A stretch of 64,000 nt of DNA, from positions 124,001 to 188,000 of the forward strand of contig JASANG010002792.1 of assembly GCA_030248215.1 (NCBI GenBank), read 5' to 3'. Every line of letters starts with the position of its first letter. Positions within the stretch are counted from its first letter, which is position 1. The translations under genes were made by a program, and so were the position numbers. The notes beneath the pieces are model-generated. The model was not told the DNA's origin. It made no database searches and was given only the letters and a program-made list of their open reading frames with translations. This document shows, one piece after another, positions 34,277 to 45,454 of this stretch. Source of the DNA: Enoplolaimus lenunculus (Eukaryota > Nematoda > Enoplea > Enoplida > Thoracostomopsidae).

Positions 34277-34797
34277 TATAAATGTCGTGCCCCATACAGG
34301 TATTCGCCTCAGTTGGCAATAGGGACGTCCCAACCGACAATACTGGTATGCAGGCTAATTTGATTGGTTGTTCAGGTTAAGTATATTCAAGAATACTGAC
34401 TTGCACAGTAATTCTTTGTCTTCACCGTGAAGAATTTCAATTACAGAGGTGCAATTTGATTGGCTAATCAAAACAACGGTATAAAAAACATTACCCACAC
34501 TTTGCATTCGATTAAACATTGCGGCACACGCTCACAAAGCTTGGTTTGTATACTATACAAACTTTGTTTAATTTACACATTGCAAACATGGTAAAGCTGC
34601 AAGTCAGTTTTCTCGAACACATTCAATCCTGAACAACCAATCACAAACCGCATTCCAGCAGCCGCTTGGTCAGTACAATCATCCAATCAAAAGCCGTTTG
34701 TATTTCAGAAGTTGTCTATGCTGCCTCGAACAGCAGTTATCATTTGGGAAGTCCCAGTTGCCAACTGAGACAAATAGTTGTTTGGGGCACGACATAG
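34277..34797. mobile_element. 521-bp MITE with GTCGTGCCCCA ends
   Basis: The left end ATGTCGTGCCCCATACAG and CTCAGTTGGCAATAGGGAC are mirrored on the right by GTCCCAGTTGCCAACTGAG and TTTGGGGCACGACAT. Inside, TTGATTGGTTGTTCAGG near 34360 faces CCTGAACAACCAATCA near 34628, a second inverted pair. It is non-coding. Confidence 0.75.
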
Positions 34798-35356
34798 ACA
34801 CTAAAATTAAAAAATTTTCCGTTTCGAACTGCAACAACTGAACAGATATCTGGTTCCATAAAAATCGGATTAAACGTGGTGTCTTAACACAAAAAATGTA
34901 TTTCAATAGCAACAGTTATAGCACGGTTTTCTGTGTCTCGGGTCCGTAGCCAAGGGGGGCAGGGGGTGCTCAGCCTCCCCTGGAAAAATTTTGGTCCCGC
35001 TAGACGATTTTCGATCTAGCTTGTAAGTCATTGAAAACCCTTCAATGTCCCTCCTAAAAAATTTTTGGGTCCCCTTAGCAAGATGAGCTGGCTGTGGGCG
35101 TGCTGTGTCTGAAGAATTAACATTCACGCCGTAAGATGATCTAAGGATACAGATTGAAGCTGCGAAACGCGCGGCAAGAATTACGTACGATGGTGTCGTT
35201 TAAAACCCATTGAAACCATCGTAAGATATGTTAACAGTATGTTGCTTAGCAGACAACTTGCTAGATTAAATAAAAGCTGATTTAAGCAAAAAATCAATAT
35301 AAAGGCATGCCTTTGCAACCAAGACATTTTCATGGTGGCTTTTGGCTGACACGCAG
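34798..35356. other. spacer with a G/C-rich repeat scrap
   Basis: At 34946-35090, GTAGCCAAGGGGGGCAGGGG and related G/C blocks resemble transposon ends seen elsewhere. A first exon of the downstream SKP1-like gene may lie here or further left, but I could not identify it. Confidence 0.35.
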
Positions 35357-38300
35357 GTTCTATAAGCGAAGGCGATGACTTATCTTTGATCCAAGGCGCA
35401 TCGCTTACTGAAGTTAATCCACGCAAAGTGGACAATCGTACCATTTACAATGGTATTTGGGACGACCTGCCGTTAATTGCAACGATCGAAAATTCCAAAA
35501 CAAATCAGAAAATCGTAATAGGATCACTGATATGTGAACAACTCAGCAAATTGAACAAGCATTTAACGATTCTCAAGCGCCAGTTAGCTTTGAAGCAGGT
35601 GAAAGTAAGCGAATAAACATTTCTATTGCTCAAAACAATTTAATCTATATTATTAAAGCTAAAGCGTCGAGAATACGTTCGGATATACTTCGAGCAAACT
35701 TTTTTGTGTTTTCATTCTGTTCTGGTATAAAATTGTGCCAAATTCACTAAGTATAAATGTAAGATTCGTGTTTATTGTGTTGGAGATACGAATTTTAGCG
35801 CATTAGGCTCTTTAATATGAATGGTGAACAAATCAATACAGCACCAATCTGGCATGCCAGTCCGTGCAGCGAAAACTCGCACATGTAACTTGCATGGTAT
35901 TGGTGTTGTTGGTATTGTGCTAAAAACTACTCACTATTGTTAAACCTGACGGCAATCTTAAACATAATTGCGTAAACCTAAAGACTAATCCTAAACCTAA
36001 TGCGCGAAAACCCAAAAGTTTCAAAATAAAACGTCGAAAAAAGGGTACACAAGAACCAAACAAACGCTAGTTTTTCGACGGTAGTTTTTTTTTGCTGCTA
36101 AATTTTACTGCAGCTTCCATTTTCACCGCGAAGCCTTGAAATTTGTTTGGATTGGCTAACTTGCATTCTCAATCCGGACTCAGCGTGTTACCATGGTGAC
36201 GGTTGGGATGCAACGCTTCGCAAAGACTTCCCTTCCGAGTCACTGTTTGAACTGTGGTTTACTGCGGATCGGCTTGGAATTACGGCGTTTGCGAATATTG
36301 TGAAGAGTGTTATGGTCGAAAAAGTAAGACTAATTTGGGTCATTTTTACATTTTGTCAATCTTTTATTGCTAAGGTTTAGGCAATTGGCTTGAGCGTTTT
36401 AGGCTTAGGCATTAGGCATAGTCAGCTCTTTGGCTTAAGCTGAGTTGTTCTTCATGTAGCTTTGGCCACGGCAGAAAATCACACACATATCGATTAGCAA
36501 TATATTAACCGCTGGAAGCTGTTGTCTGGTAAAATATGAGTATCTGTGTTTTGGTTTAGCCATTCTTATTCAAGTAACGTCGTCGGCTGTGGCTTTCTCT
36601 TGTACGTTTTTTCACCGACAAACTTAAGCCTTTACGCCTAAGAATAATCCTAACCATAAGAAGAAACAGCGTAATGTCAAAGTTTATTCCTAAACCTAGT
36701 TGTTGGTACTATACGGTCTGCACGACTCCTGTTTGAAGTTTTGCCATAGTTAATGACCACGCCGAGAATCGAACCTCGGCCCTCTTGTGATCGAGCCAAG
36801 CATGCTACCACTACACTACGCGGTCATTGCAACCACTTTTTATACCGGCATATGTGCACAGGCATGGCAACATTTGCTTTACATATACCGACACTAGTCA
36901 CCACGGTGCAACTGGAATTATATATTACCGGAACCCGAGCCGAAACTGGAAACAATGCTTGTTACCGAACAATTTATTTCAAAGATATTACGCCGCTTTC
37001 CATGGGAAAATAGTTTAATTATTATAAGCGATGCGAATACTTGTGTTGCCAACATAGAAGTTAACTCAAATACGGGTTCGTAGGAATTTTGATATATACA
37101 CATGATCGTTTTTTCTTGAATTAAATCTTGAAGAAACGGTAAAGCGTTGGTCCCAAACCGTTGCCTGATATACTTATGATGAGATATTTTTTACTTTCTC
37201 TGTACACTCAAACATCATTGAAATTGAAATTCTAATTTATGAAACCCGAAAGTTGTAAGGTACACAAAAAATTGTCTTATATTCAAGAAATGTCTGAAAC
37301 TTAAGGACATATATATGTCTTGAATTTAAGACTTTTTTAAATTTTCAAAAAATTTTCAGACTTGAAAGTGTGAAATTTAAACTTTGTTTCATGAACAGCT
37401 TGGACAAATATTGTTGAAATATAAGGCAAATATTTCTGAAATGTAAGATAAATTTGTCTGAAATATAAGACAACGATTTTTCTGGAAAATGACTCCAAAA
37501 TTCGGGCTAAAACTCAACGAAATTCCCTGTTTTTACAAGCTAAGGTATGTTCAAGACGTAAACTTAGTTTGTGGGAGCCTGAGTTCAACCCGAAATTCCT
37601 TGAAATTTGAATATTTACAGCCCTACTGTAGTGACCCGAATAAGAGGGGGGACTGATATTTATTTCGCCTCACCAGAGGGTACCCCCCAGTTATTCGGTT
37701 ACGGACTGTTGTGTATTTTTAGCCACGCTCCACCACCCTTCGTGACTTATATATAATCCGGTACTGCAACTATCCGTTAAACTAAACGTTTATTTGTCTT
37801 GAGTTATAATAGCTTGAGCGATAATGCAAGGTTATGCTTGGGAATACGTTCAAAACTTAAGTATATACGCATTAAAGTTTCGGACTCAAATCATTTGGTT
37901 CTGGAGTCATTTATGTGCTACAATCAGGGATAAGTGACATTTGTGGACTCTAAATAGAGTTTAAGGACTCTATCCGATTACGGACTCTTATTAGGGATGC
38001 GGACTCCTGTTGATTGGGACTCAACATGGGGACCCCCTCTCTTATTACCCCCCTCTTATTCGAGTCACTACATCAAGCAGGGTTACGCACCGAAAGAAAA
38101 CCAACTGAAAACGGCTCTTTCGGTTTTTCCGTTTTTTCTGAAGGGTGGAAAAAACGGACCAAACGGAAAAAACCTTGAAATCTCAGCAAATCACTCGCAA
38201 AACAGCGAAAAACATCGCAAAAACCGTGAGAAATTGGATTATTTAATCCTACAGTCACCGCTAAGGCTGATTTACTGAAAGGAATCAGTGGCGAATCCAA

Positions 38301-40816
38301 GAAGCTCTGAAATTGGGGACCGCACGAGAAGCGAACCAAAAGCTTTATGCCATTTGCTAAACCTTTTAATACAAAATCCCGTTTGGATAATTCAGTAGGA
38401 AAATTAGTGGGATACATGCCTCTTTTAAAGCTCTAGAAAGGCTAGAGAAACACATGCTTACAGGTTCTAAATTCAACGGAACTTTACTAAAGCTACGGTG
38501 ACTCCTCAGAGACAGACGCAGGGTGAGTAGAGTGTGTCTTCTATCAACCCAGCAGTCCTACGGTGCTAAAAGTATGCTATACAAACGATTTCCTATCAAA
38601 TCGGATTTCCAGTTGCATCACTGCTACTATATACTTTTTTATTCTTAAACTGATTGCTTTATCTATTTGAGATTTTTAAGTTTCTCCTTGATGCCAAATT
38701 TATTGCCGATATATGCATCGTTTAGTTTAGAACCTAACTTCTGATTAATTTCACTTTTTATATACAAATTAAACTGCAAATCCTGTTTGAAGATTCTTTG
38801 CCGGACTCAACCCCGGAAGTTTTTGACCACCTTAGCTTGCATATGCACATTATGACACTCTGTAACGTGTGTAGCATGCTTATCATCATGCGTTATCAAA
38901 TGCTGATACTTAATAGTTTGACCCTTCTAATGTCTCTCTTCAATAGACAAATCTTCCATCATCAAAGTTTTAGCGCTTGCGGAACCATTAGCATATTTTC
39001 AATTTTTTCCGTTTTTTTGATTTTTCTAGAAACAAATGCAAAAAGTTTTTTCCGTTGAGCAAACTTTTCCGGAAAAATCCAACCCTGCTGCTAAGAATGT
39101 GAACGGTTTTTTACATGCGTAAAAATCAGAAAATTAGTTTTGAATATATAAAGACAACTGTTTTTGAAAGGAAGTAATATATATATATCTGATATTAAAT
39201 TGGCAACAGGCATTTCTTGAATATAACACATTTATGTTTTAACCATTTTAGACGCAAATTTCTGAGCTGTTTAAGGATATTGATGTCTGAAATACCCCTT
39301 ACCATTTTATCACATAAAATTCTAACGGGGGGCGTACGCCCGCCCCAACCCCCTCTGAATCCGCTACTGATTATGATACAAATTGACAATTTTGGCAATA
39401 TATACACTCAGACAATTTTAGAAAAATATGTTGAAATAATATGCCAACTTTTCTTAAATTTTTGAACGAAAAAAATTTTCAATACCTAAAGTGCGGAAAA
39501 TTCCGGTGGAAAAATACCTGATTTATAACCGGATCCGAACAGTGAAAAATACCAGGTTTGCCTACCGGAACCGAAATTCCTGTTGCAACACCCGCTAGTC
39601 ATGCAAAGATATAAAACTTTCGAAAACTGTTTAAAGTTTATACTTATGTACCGTGGCAGCCTTAGTCATTACGTGTCATTCTGCTTTGTTTGCCTTACAA
39701 TTGTATAGGCTTACGAGGCAAAAAAACTTCAGCCAAACACTGGAATTCCAAAACATAGCGAGCTTAACGAACTCTTTCTACTCAGCCAAGACTACGAAGC
39801 GTTTGAAGTTGATCCAAGAGCGATTGAAGTCTATCCAAAATTACTCAATGCCGGTCGAATTCAATTTGTTGCTCCGGACATTATTGAATTGAAGGTTTTC
39901 CATTTTGTTTCAAAAGGTTTTATAGCGGCAAATATTTGCCACTGTTTAAATGTGTGACCTTTGTATTTTACAAAACCTCAATTTCAGAAAAGACTTTGGA
40001 AAATTAAGCATCTTTTTGAAATTATATAATCCCAACGAAATTAAATATTTTATTTTTAATCTATAAAGACTTTGCTTGACCCCACAGCAACAGTGATATT
40101 CGTGACACTTTATACGCGCAAATGCGTATTGTACAAGGATAAATTGGGGTTGCTATATATCGTCGGGAATGTTTTGGGAACGCAAGAACAAGCAAATATA
40201 ACTCGCTTTTTTGGAATAAGGTTCTAAAATCACAATGTACATTAAAAAATTCTCGTTAGCTACGCTCGCCTGCAGAAACCTTAAAAGAAGGACTCGTATT
40301 CTCAAACGTGTGTGGCACACCATTACGTACTGGTGATAGGGCTTGTAGTTGTCGTACCAATGAATGGCAACGTTCTAATTTCAGCACATTTACCGTAATT
40401 GCCTTGCCCTACTTCTGTGTCAGTTTTGAGTTTAGCAATCACAGGGCGTTTGTGTGTTTCCGAACCTATCGCTAAACTGGTCATAGATGCTATACACATT
40501 CGAGAAAATGGCCCAAGGTACTAACCTTCCGAAATGAAATCCTATGACTACGCTCTGACCGTGTGTTGCCTATTATTTTTATGTTTAGATTCCAATCACG
40601 TTTTGTCCAGAACTAGAGTTCGTTATTGACTGGATTAACGCCCACGCATCCGTATCCCATGAATCCGAGAATTTCAGACAACTAATGCGCGATTCTGTTT
40701 GTGGTCCTGAATCGAACCCAAAAACTCAAAAAGATCTTTTGGCCCTTGCCGGCCTAGCAAAGCATTTAGAAATCGATGATTTAGTTCAATGTATTCGTCT
40801 GAAATTGTTCAACTGA
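35357..40816 (+). CDS. protein with two SKP1-like units (5' end not found)
   Basis: Supported exons: 35357-35598 (or -35604), 36114-36323, 39709-39894 and 40589-40816 (stop TGA). The first begins with 2 nt of a split codon and the other junctions are phase 0, so an upstream exon is missing. At least 287 residues are visible. SKP1 proteins carry a BTB/POZ-like fold plus a helical tail and link cullin-1 to F-box proteins in ubiquitin ligases. The second half reads FEVDPRAIEVYPKLLNAG, then IPITFCPELEFVIDWINAHA and LLALAGLAKHLEIDDLVQC. This is the SKP1 order FEVD...PLPNV...WC...LFELILAANYLDIK. The first half repeats the theme: LPFSPRSLEICLDWLTCI, then DGWDATLRKDF and LFELWFTADRLGITAFANIV. Family assignment comes from remembered motifs and is strongest for the second exon. 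Ordinary SKP1 has one unit and about 160 aa. Whether it binds cullin or F-box proteins is unknown. Confidence 0.72.
36376..36450 (-). repeat. degenerate telomere-like repeats
   Basis: GTTTTAGGCTTAGGCATTAGGC-like units in an intron of the SKP1-like gene. A second patch in the other orientation (AAGCCTTTACGCCTAAG) lies at 36626-36700. Confidence 0.45.
36754..36826 (-). tRNA. tRNA-like gene or pseudogene
   Basis: The 73-nt minus-strand sequence starts TGACCGCG and ends CGTGGTCA. Its acceptor arms pair over 7 bp with one G-U. TAGTGTAGTGGTAGCATGC gives the A box and GAGGTTCGATTCTC the B box. The anticodon arm is poor: CTTGG/ACAAG has a mismatch beside the loop, whose central triplet CGA would be Ser but is followed by T. 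The T arm pairs only with an 8-nt loop. It could be a decayed tRNA; the isotype is not assigned. It lies in an intron of the SKP1-like gene. Confidence 0.5.
36903..37100 (+). mobile_element. remnant CCGGAA-type MITE
   Basis: ACGGTGCAACTGGAATTATA and ATTACCGGAACCCGAGCCG give one recognisable end. The other end is not clear. Confidence 0.4.
37624..38072. mobile_element. MITE with TACTGTAGTGACCC ends, fullest copy
   Basis: Left TACTGTAGTGACCCGAATAA; right CTCTTATTCGAGTCACTACA, its near inverse. The inner CAGAGGGTACC and AATATCAG/CTGATATT motifs are shared with the copies at 7511-7749 and 11337-11470. It lies in an intron of the SKP1-like gene. Confidence 0.75.
38076..39090. mobile_element. possible element with AGCAGGGTT ends, plus a second TE
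   Basis: AGCAGGGTTACGCACCGAAA is faced by AAAATCCAACCCTGCTGC at 39073-39090. Just inside, CAGTGGCGAATCCAAGAAGC (38285) is the left end of another family whose inverse end CTGAATCCGCTACTG stands at 39355-39369, beyond the first element. The two therefore overlap in a way that suggests successive insertions. Boundaries are approximate. Confidence 0.45.
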
Positions 40817-41100
40817 ACTTTGATGATAAAACTGTATAGTGGGTGCTTGTACATATTGCCCCCTGCATTTAAATTTGAGGCATACGCTTAAAAAAGCTAA
40901 ATCAACGGATTAGGCTTAGGTTCAAGTTTACTGAAGCCTTTTCCGAAACCTAATATTAAACCTATAAATAGAAAATGAACAAGAATTCATTATTTAATTT
41001 ATTTGCGTACAATGTTCATTCGAATCTCAAGCCAGAACGAGAGAAGTTCAGGTCTCTTCATGTTCTCCGTCATTAATGAATAAATTCAATTCTTGACCTT

Positions 41101-41490
41101 GTACTGTGGTGACCCGAATAACAGGGGAAACCGTAATAAGAGCGCGGATCCCTATTTCGAGCTTGAATCAATATTAGCCTGTTTCCCTTTGTTAGAATCT
41201 AAAAACGGATATAGTCAACAATTGCTAATTAGTTGATAAACGTTAATTACCCGTTGCGTAATTGCTTTCTGGATTAAATTAAGTTCAGTACAATATTTAA
41301 TTCATTACTCAAAGTATAATGCTACCTGTATTCATTTTTTAAACCATAAAAACGACAGGTTTAAGAGGAGCGTTATTTAAATAGCTGGTGAAAAATATAT
41401 AACAGTCCGGAACCGAATAGCGTGGAGGTCCCATTTGGAGAAACGAAGTAAATATCACTCACCCTCTTATTCGGGTCACTGCAGTACATC
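41101..41490. mobile_element. MITE with GTACTGYRGTGACCC ends
   Basis: Left TGTACTGTGGTGACCCGAAT; right ATTCGGGTCACTGCAGTACA, its inverse with one difference. Its middle is largely unlike the other copies of the family, so it is probably a separate subfamily. Confidence 0.7.
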
Positions 41491-41834
41491 ACTGGAAACG
41501 TGCATGCAATGCTGATAGTTTTTTGACATCTTCGAATACGCAGAACTGGCGTTATTGGCATTGTTTGAGTCCAAAATAGCAGACACTTCCTAAAATCATA
41601 CAATCTTTTGAAGCATATTAATAAAATTTTTTACAATGTTCTTTAGGCTGTTAATTTTGGCGGATTTAAACATAATTGCAGGTAAATATACCCAAAGCCT
41701 TATCAGTTCTTTCAAGTTCAACTTACTATCGTTATCAGAATAAGAATAACTTTAACTAAAGCTCCAACATGTAGCTTTGAGATTAGCGTCTACTGCAGTT
41801 GAAATCACCCAAGCTATTTATGACTTGCTCACTA

Positions 41835-42024
41835 CACCGTAAAATGGCACGAATCTCAACTTGTCGGAAATAGGCTTTTCCTGATGATACTTGCACCAAA
41901 TCGACTCCACCAAAGCAAACGTGCGACATTGTAATTCGAATTGACGAGCGAATTGACTCAGTTGTGTAGTCAGGAAAAGCCATTTGAGAGCAATTTGAGC
42001 TCACCATTTTTTGCAGTGTATACA
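41835..42024. mobile_element. short MITE with ACTGCAAAAAATGG ends
   Basis: About 50 bp of inverted repeat: the left contains AATAGGCTTTTCCTGA, and the right TCAGGAAAAGCCATTTGAG then CACCATTTTTTGCAGTG. It is about 190 bp in all and related to the fragment at 4823-4935. Confidence 0.7.
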
Positions 42025-42158
42025 CTATTGAGAAACAGCAGACTCATAGAACTACGCCTACTTGTTCTTCGCTTAAGCCTGGTGACTCCAAGCACAAGAC
42101 AAAGAAAATCAGACACCACTAAACACACCGAACAGGAAAATACTAACTTGTCTTTCAG

Positions 42159-42239
42159 ATAATTCAAGAAATTGCAATTTCAATACGCTTTTTCGGTTCG
42201 ATGAAAGAATTCTTTTTCAAGTTCAAGACTGAGTCCGCG
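42159..42239 (+). CDS. candidate internal exon, unknown gene
   Basis: A good acceptor (CTTGTCTTTCAG) opens 27 phase-0 codons that end at a GTACGC donor. The product is IIQEIAISIRFFGSMKEFFF followed by KFKTESA. It matches no family I know. It could be a chance open stretch, since 27 codons between splice-like signals is weak evidence. Confidence 0.2.
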
Positions 42240-42364
42240 GTACGCTGTTCGAATGCGTTTGCTTCACCATGACTCTAAAATGTAATCTAATTTACAATTA
42301 AGCCCATATTACAATCGTCAATTATTACCCATGCAAAGTAGTCAGTTTTTTCTGTGATTATAGA

Positions 42365-42545
42365 AGTAAGCTTAAGCTTTAGACTGTTTTTATTCGCTTG
42401 TTTAGCCTTAGCTTAGAATAAACCAATCTTACGCTCAGACTAGCTAGAATAAACTCATTCTACGCTCAGCTAGCTTAGAATAAACTTATTTCTTACGCTT
42501 AGCTTAGCTTTTAGCTTAGCTTAGAATATGCTTATAACACGTTTT
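42365..42545 (-). repeat. expanded telomere-like dispersed element
   Basis: Flanks AAGCTTTAGACTG and GAATATGCTTATAACACG match the copy at 8.7 kb. The core consists of CTTAGC/AGCTTAG and AGAATAAACTCATTCTACGC units in place of clean TTAGGC, as if the array had been re-amplified from a mutated unit. Confidence 0.65.
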
Positions 42546-42914
42546 CCTGTCTCTCACATTGGCCAATTTGTTTACCATATTTCAGCGGGACAGTTTCGGC
42601 ATTATATCGGGATTATTGTTAACTGGTCTGCCGGTTTTGAGTAATACGCAAAAATTTAGCGAATACACAAAAATTTGATTCAATAAATTAACCGATTTTA
42701 ATATGCACCTTAATTTAAATTAATTTTACATTTTTAGCAGTCGCTACAGTACGCATTTGAACAGCGTAGACCCCCCCCTAATGGATCGAAAAAAATTTTA
42801 ATTAATACAGTGTTTGGCCAGAGCCTACTCAGGAGTGGAGAACCAGCCGAATTTAAGGGGAACTGCCACCCATTGACTAAAATTAACTAATTTAATTTCC
42901 ATGTAACACAAAAC

Positions 42915-43215
42915 AGTGGGCCCATGTTACTCTCAGAGTGTCCCATTTACCCAAGGGACAGCAATATACACAGAATGAAATGTCTTTGCCCGGTTGGTCG
43001 GGACAGCTTCAAACGTGTTTGTATATACTGGGTCGGTCGGGGCAGCCGGGACAGCTTCGAGCCCGTATGTTTGCTGGGTCGGTCTGGACAGCCGGAACAG
43101 CTTCGAGCCCGTATTTTAGCTCGGTCGGTCTGGACAGCCCGGATAGCTTCAGGTATGGATAGATAGGACAGCACCAAACGTATGTTTTTGCTTTGTCGGT
43201 TGGGACAGCTGGGAC
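42915..43215 (+). repeat. left arm: tandem 46-bp repeat with GGGCCCATGTTAC end
   Basis: Three to four units of about 46 bp built on GTCGGTCKGGRCAGCCGGGA and CAGCTTCGAGCCCGTATKTT follow the terminus GGGCCCATGTTACTCTCAGA. The same unit occurs inverted at 50540-50795, beyond the LINEs. Confidence 0.75.
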
Positions 43216-43628
43216 ACCGTGGACCCGGCCCATGTATAGAACACTGGCACAAAAATATTGGTTTTATTGCGTTTTCAAGGGGCTGTCGACCCCCAAACCC
43301 CCACAAAAAGCAAATCTTTGTTTGAACAAAATTTTTTGACTTTGTCTGTAGCTTTTGTGAGAACCGCTTCGTGCGAATACTGCATTCTGACCAGGAAAGA
43401 CAAATTTAGGCTTAATAAAATTACAAAGCACTTTACTGCCTAAGGCTTCTGTAGAAAGTTGACCTACAGCTCCTGCTCCGGGAAAATTTTAGCCGGAGGT
43501 TCAGACAATTTGGGTATGCTTCAAAACAAAATTTTTTATTGACCAATGTTTTATAAACTGCGGTGCCGGCTCCGGTTTGTTTTAACCCAATTGCATTCAG
43601 GCATTAATATTTACTTTTATATTAAATA

Positions 43629-45401
43629 ATGCCTACAACCAGTGATCACGATGTCATTGGTATTGCTGGAGGCGGCAGTATTTTGTCGGAGGAGACTTCC
43701 ACCTTAACTGATCAACCACAAACCCCAATGGACACGGCAGCAATTGATCACAATCAGGATTACGACGTCGAGGGTAATAATGATGCAAATGAATTAAAAG
43801 GGGACTATGCGAACTTATTACGGTCTAGAACACTCTATGTAACTAATCTTAAATATCATGGTCTTAATAACTTAACGTGCGTAGAAGTGCTGAACGCTGT
43901 TAATAAGGTTTTCACTGTCCAGGGCGGTGAGAAGTTTAGTAATAGTGTTAAAATTATTTTCCCATCCAAGGACATTGCATCTATAGCAGCGGGTAAATCA
44001 ATTAAAATTGGGGACTCGGAGGTAATTCTAGAAATTCCTCGCGACGCAACATTGCAATCTCCTTTTATCGTTCGAACTTTACATCTATATGGCGTCCCCT
44101 TTGAAGTTCCGGATAAAGCGCTACAGTCTTTCTTAGCTGCTCAAAATATTCAGTGCTTGCAACCTGGTCGTTTCATCAAGCATCGAGGAAGTGAATACAT
44201 CTCAAGTGGTCGAAGTTTCTTAGTCCAGATCCGCCGCGACTATAAAATACCTCCTCGGCTCGAATGGTGCGATCCTCATTTTAGGCGCGGATATATTATA
44301 ATTCGGGCATGGTACCCGGGTATGGGTCGGTATTGCAAATCATGTTATAAATTTGGACATGAACAATTAGATTGTGTTGATTTTCCTGCTTTGAACAATA
44401 CTGAGGTGGACACGAACTCAGCTAAACAACAACAAGAAGAGCAAGAACCCAAACAACAGTCACAACAACAGCAGCAACAGAAACAACAAATACAACAACA
44501 ACAATTACAACAACAACGGCAACAAATGAAAGCCGGGATAGACAATGATCGCAGCAAGTTAAATACAAACAAGCAGTTTCTTGATATCAGTAACTTTATT
44601 ATGGGGTTAATCAAAAATATTCAGTCCAGCATTAACAATGATATTATTGTGAGAGAACCATTAGCTTTAGTCATCAATGGAAAGCTGGATTTGACTAAAC
44701 TGCCAGAATCCGGGAAATCTTTTCTCAATTTTTCTGCTTGGTATAGATATTTGCATTTGAAACGATCGATGTCTCCGCCATTTCACCCTGAGGGTGAAGA
44801 CGTTAAAACATTTTTTGATTCGAAACATCCAAGCAATTATCGTCTCTCGAATTTCCATGTTGACAATCCAGTATCTGTTTGGGGCGAGTCTTTCTCATCT
44901 CCTGAAAAATTTGTCGCAGTGTGGAAGGCGAGATTCAGTGGTCGCAAAGATATCGAAGAGAAGGTTTGGGGAACAGACGATCCTAAATCAATAAAATTTT
45001 TACATAGTCAGATAGTTTGGCCGGGTACAACGTTACATTATTTGTGTATCGTTTTCGAATTAATTTATACGATTTGTTTTGCACGAGCACAACAATGTGA
45101 TGTGATTGGGCGCACACTATTGTCAACAGAGGGTCTATTGGTTGAGACTGTACCTGGGCCGGGGCCTTGGAGCTGCGGCCGTGGACACTCTGATAATCGA
45201 GCTCAAAATAGAGTTACCTGGCGTCCTGGCAGTTTAAACTTAAATGGTGACTGTCAGACTCTTGTGCGAGAACACATTATGTTACGAAAGGTGAGAACAG
45301 TAAGCACATCGTCTGATATATCCTCTCGCGTTACAGGTGTTAAGCGGTTGTATGAAGAGTCAGATGTGATTAGTGGCAAAAAGCCAAACATTGCAATGTG
45401 A
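43629..45401 (+). CDS. LINE ORF1 protein (L1/Tx1-like, zinc knuckle)
   Basis: This is a 590-codon frame opening at an ATG after an in-frame TAA. In this class ORF1 proteins bind the element's RNA and form the particle used in reverse transcription. Residues about 60-235 look like the N-terminal folded region of Tx1-type ORF1 proteins (LYVTNLKYHGLNNLTCVEVL, then RTLHLYGVPFEVPDKALQSF). A CCHC knuckle, CKSCYKFGHEQLDC, sits at 236-249. Residues about 265-305 are nearly all glutamine, from CAA and CAG codons, and may form a coiled coil or a disordered tract. The rest is not recognised. It ends 53 nt before ORF2, the short spacing usual for LINEs. It looks intact. Confidence 0.85.
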   Translation: MPTTSDHDVIGIAGGGSILSEETSTLTDQPQTPMDTAAIDHNQDYDVEGNNDANELKGDYANLLRSRTLYVTNLKYHGLNNLTCVEVLNAVNKVFTVQGGEKFSNSVKIIFPSKDIASIAAGKSIKIGDSEVILEIPRDATLQSPFIVRTLHLYGVPFEVPDKALQSFLAAQNIQCLQPGRFIKHRGSEYISSGRSFLVQIRRDYKIPPRLEWCDPHFRRGYIIIRAWYPGMGRYCKSCYKFGHEQLDCVDFPALNNTEVDTNSAKQQQEEQEPKQQSQQQQQQKQQIQQQQLQQQRQQMKAGIDNDRSKLNTNKQFLDISNFIMGLIKNIQSSINNDIIVREPLALVINGKLDLTKLPESGKSFLNFSAWYRYLHLKRSMSPPFHPEGEDVKTFFDSKHPSNYRLSNFHVDNPVSVWGESFSSPEKFVAVWKARFSGRKDIEEKVWGTDDPKSIKFLHSQIVWPGTTLHYLCIVFELIYTICFARAQQCDVIGRTLLSTEGLLVETVPGPGPWSCGRGHSDNRAQNRVTWRPGSLNLNGDCQTLVREHIMLRKVRTVSTSSDISSRVTGVKRLYEESDVISGKKPNIAM

Positions 45402-45454
45402 ACGTGCATTTTTTTTGTTTTACATGCCTTAAATTGATATGAAAGAGAGTCAAT

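Noticed and set aside
38774-38830. Possible extra exon of the SKP1-like gene (ILFEDSLPDSTPEVFDHL)
   Set aside because: No acceptor fits in the phase-0 frame set by its neighbours, and it lies inside overlapping transposon sequence.
41638-41683. Exon-like piece AVNFGGFKHNC between TTCTTTAG and GTAAAT
   Set aside because: Its phase cannot join the next candidate exon at 42159, and at about 12 codons it is too short to support alone.
43009-43306. Overlapping frames on both strands at 42.9-43.3 kb
   Set aside because: They are generated by the 46-bp tandem repeats of the left arm.
44345-44614. Cysteine-rich minus-strand frame
   Set aside because: It is the antisense of the CAA/CAG glutamine tract of LINE ORF1.
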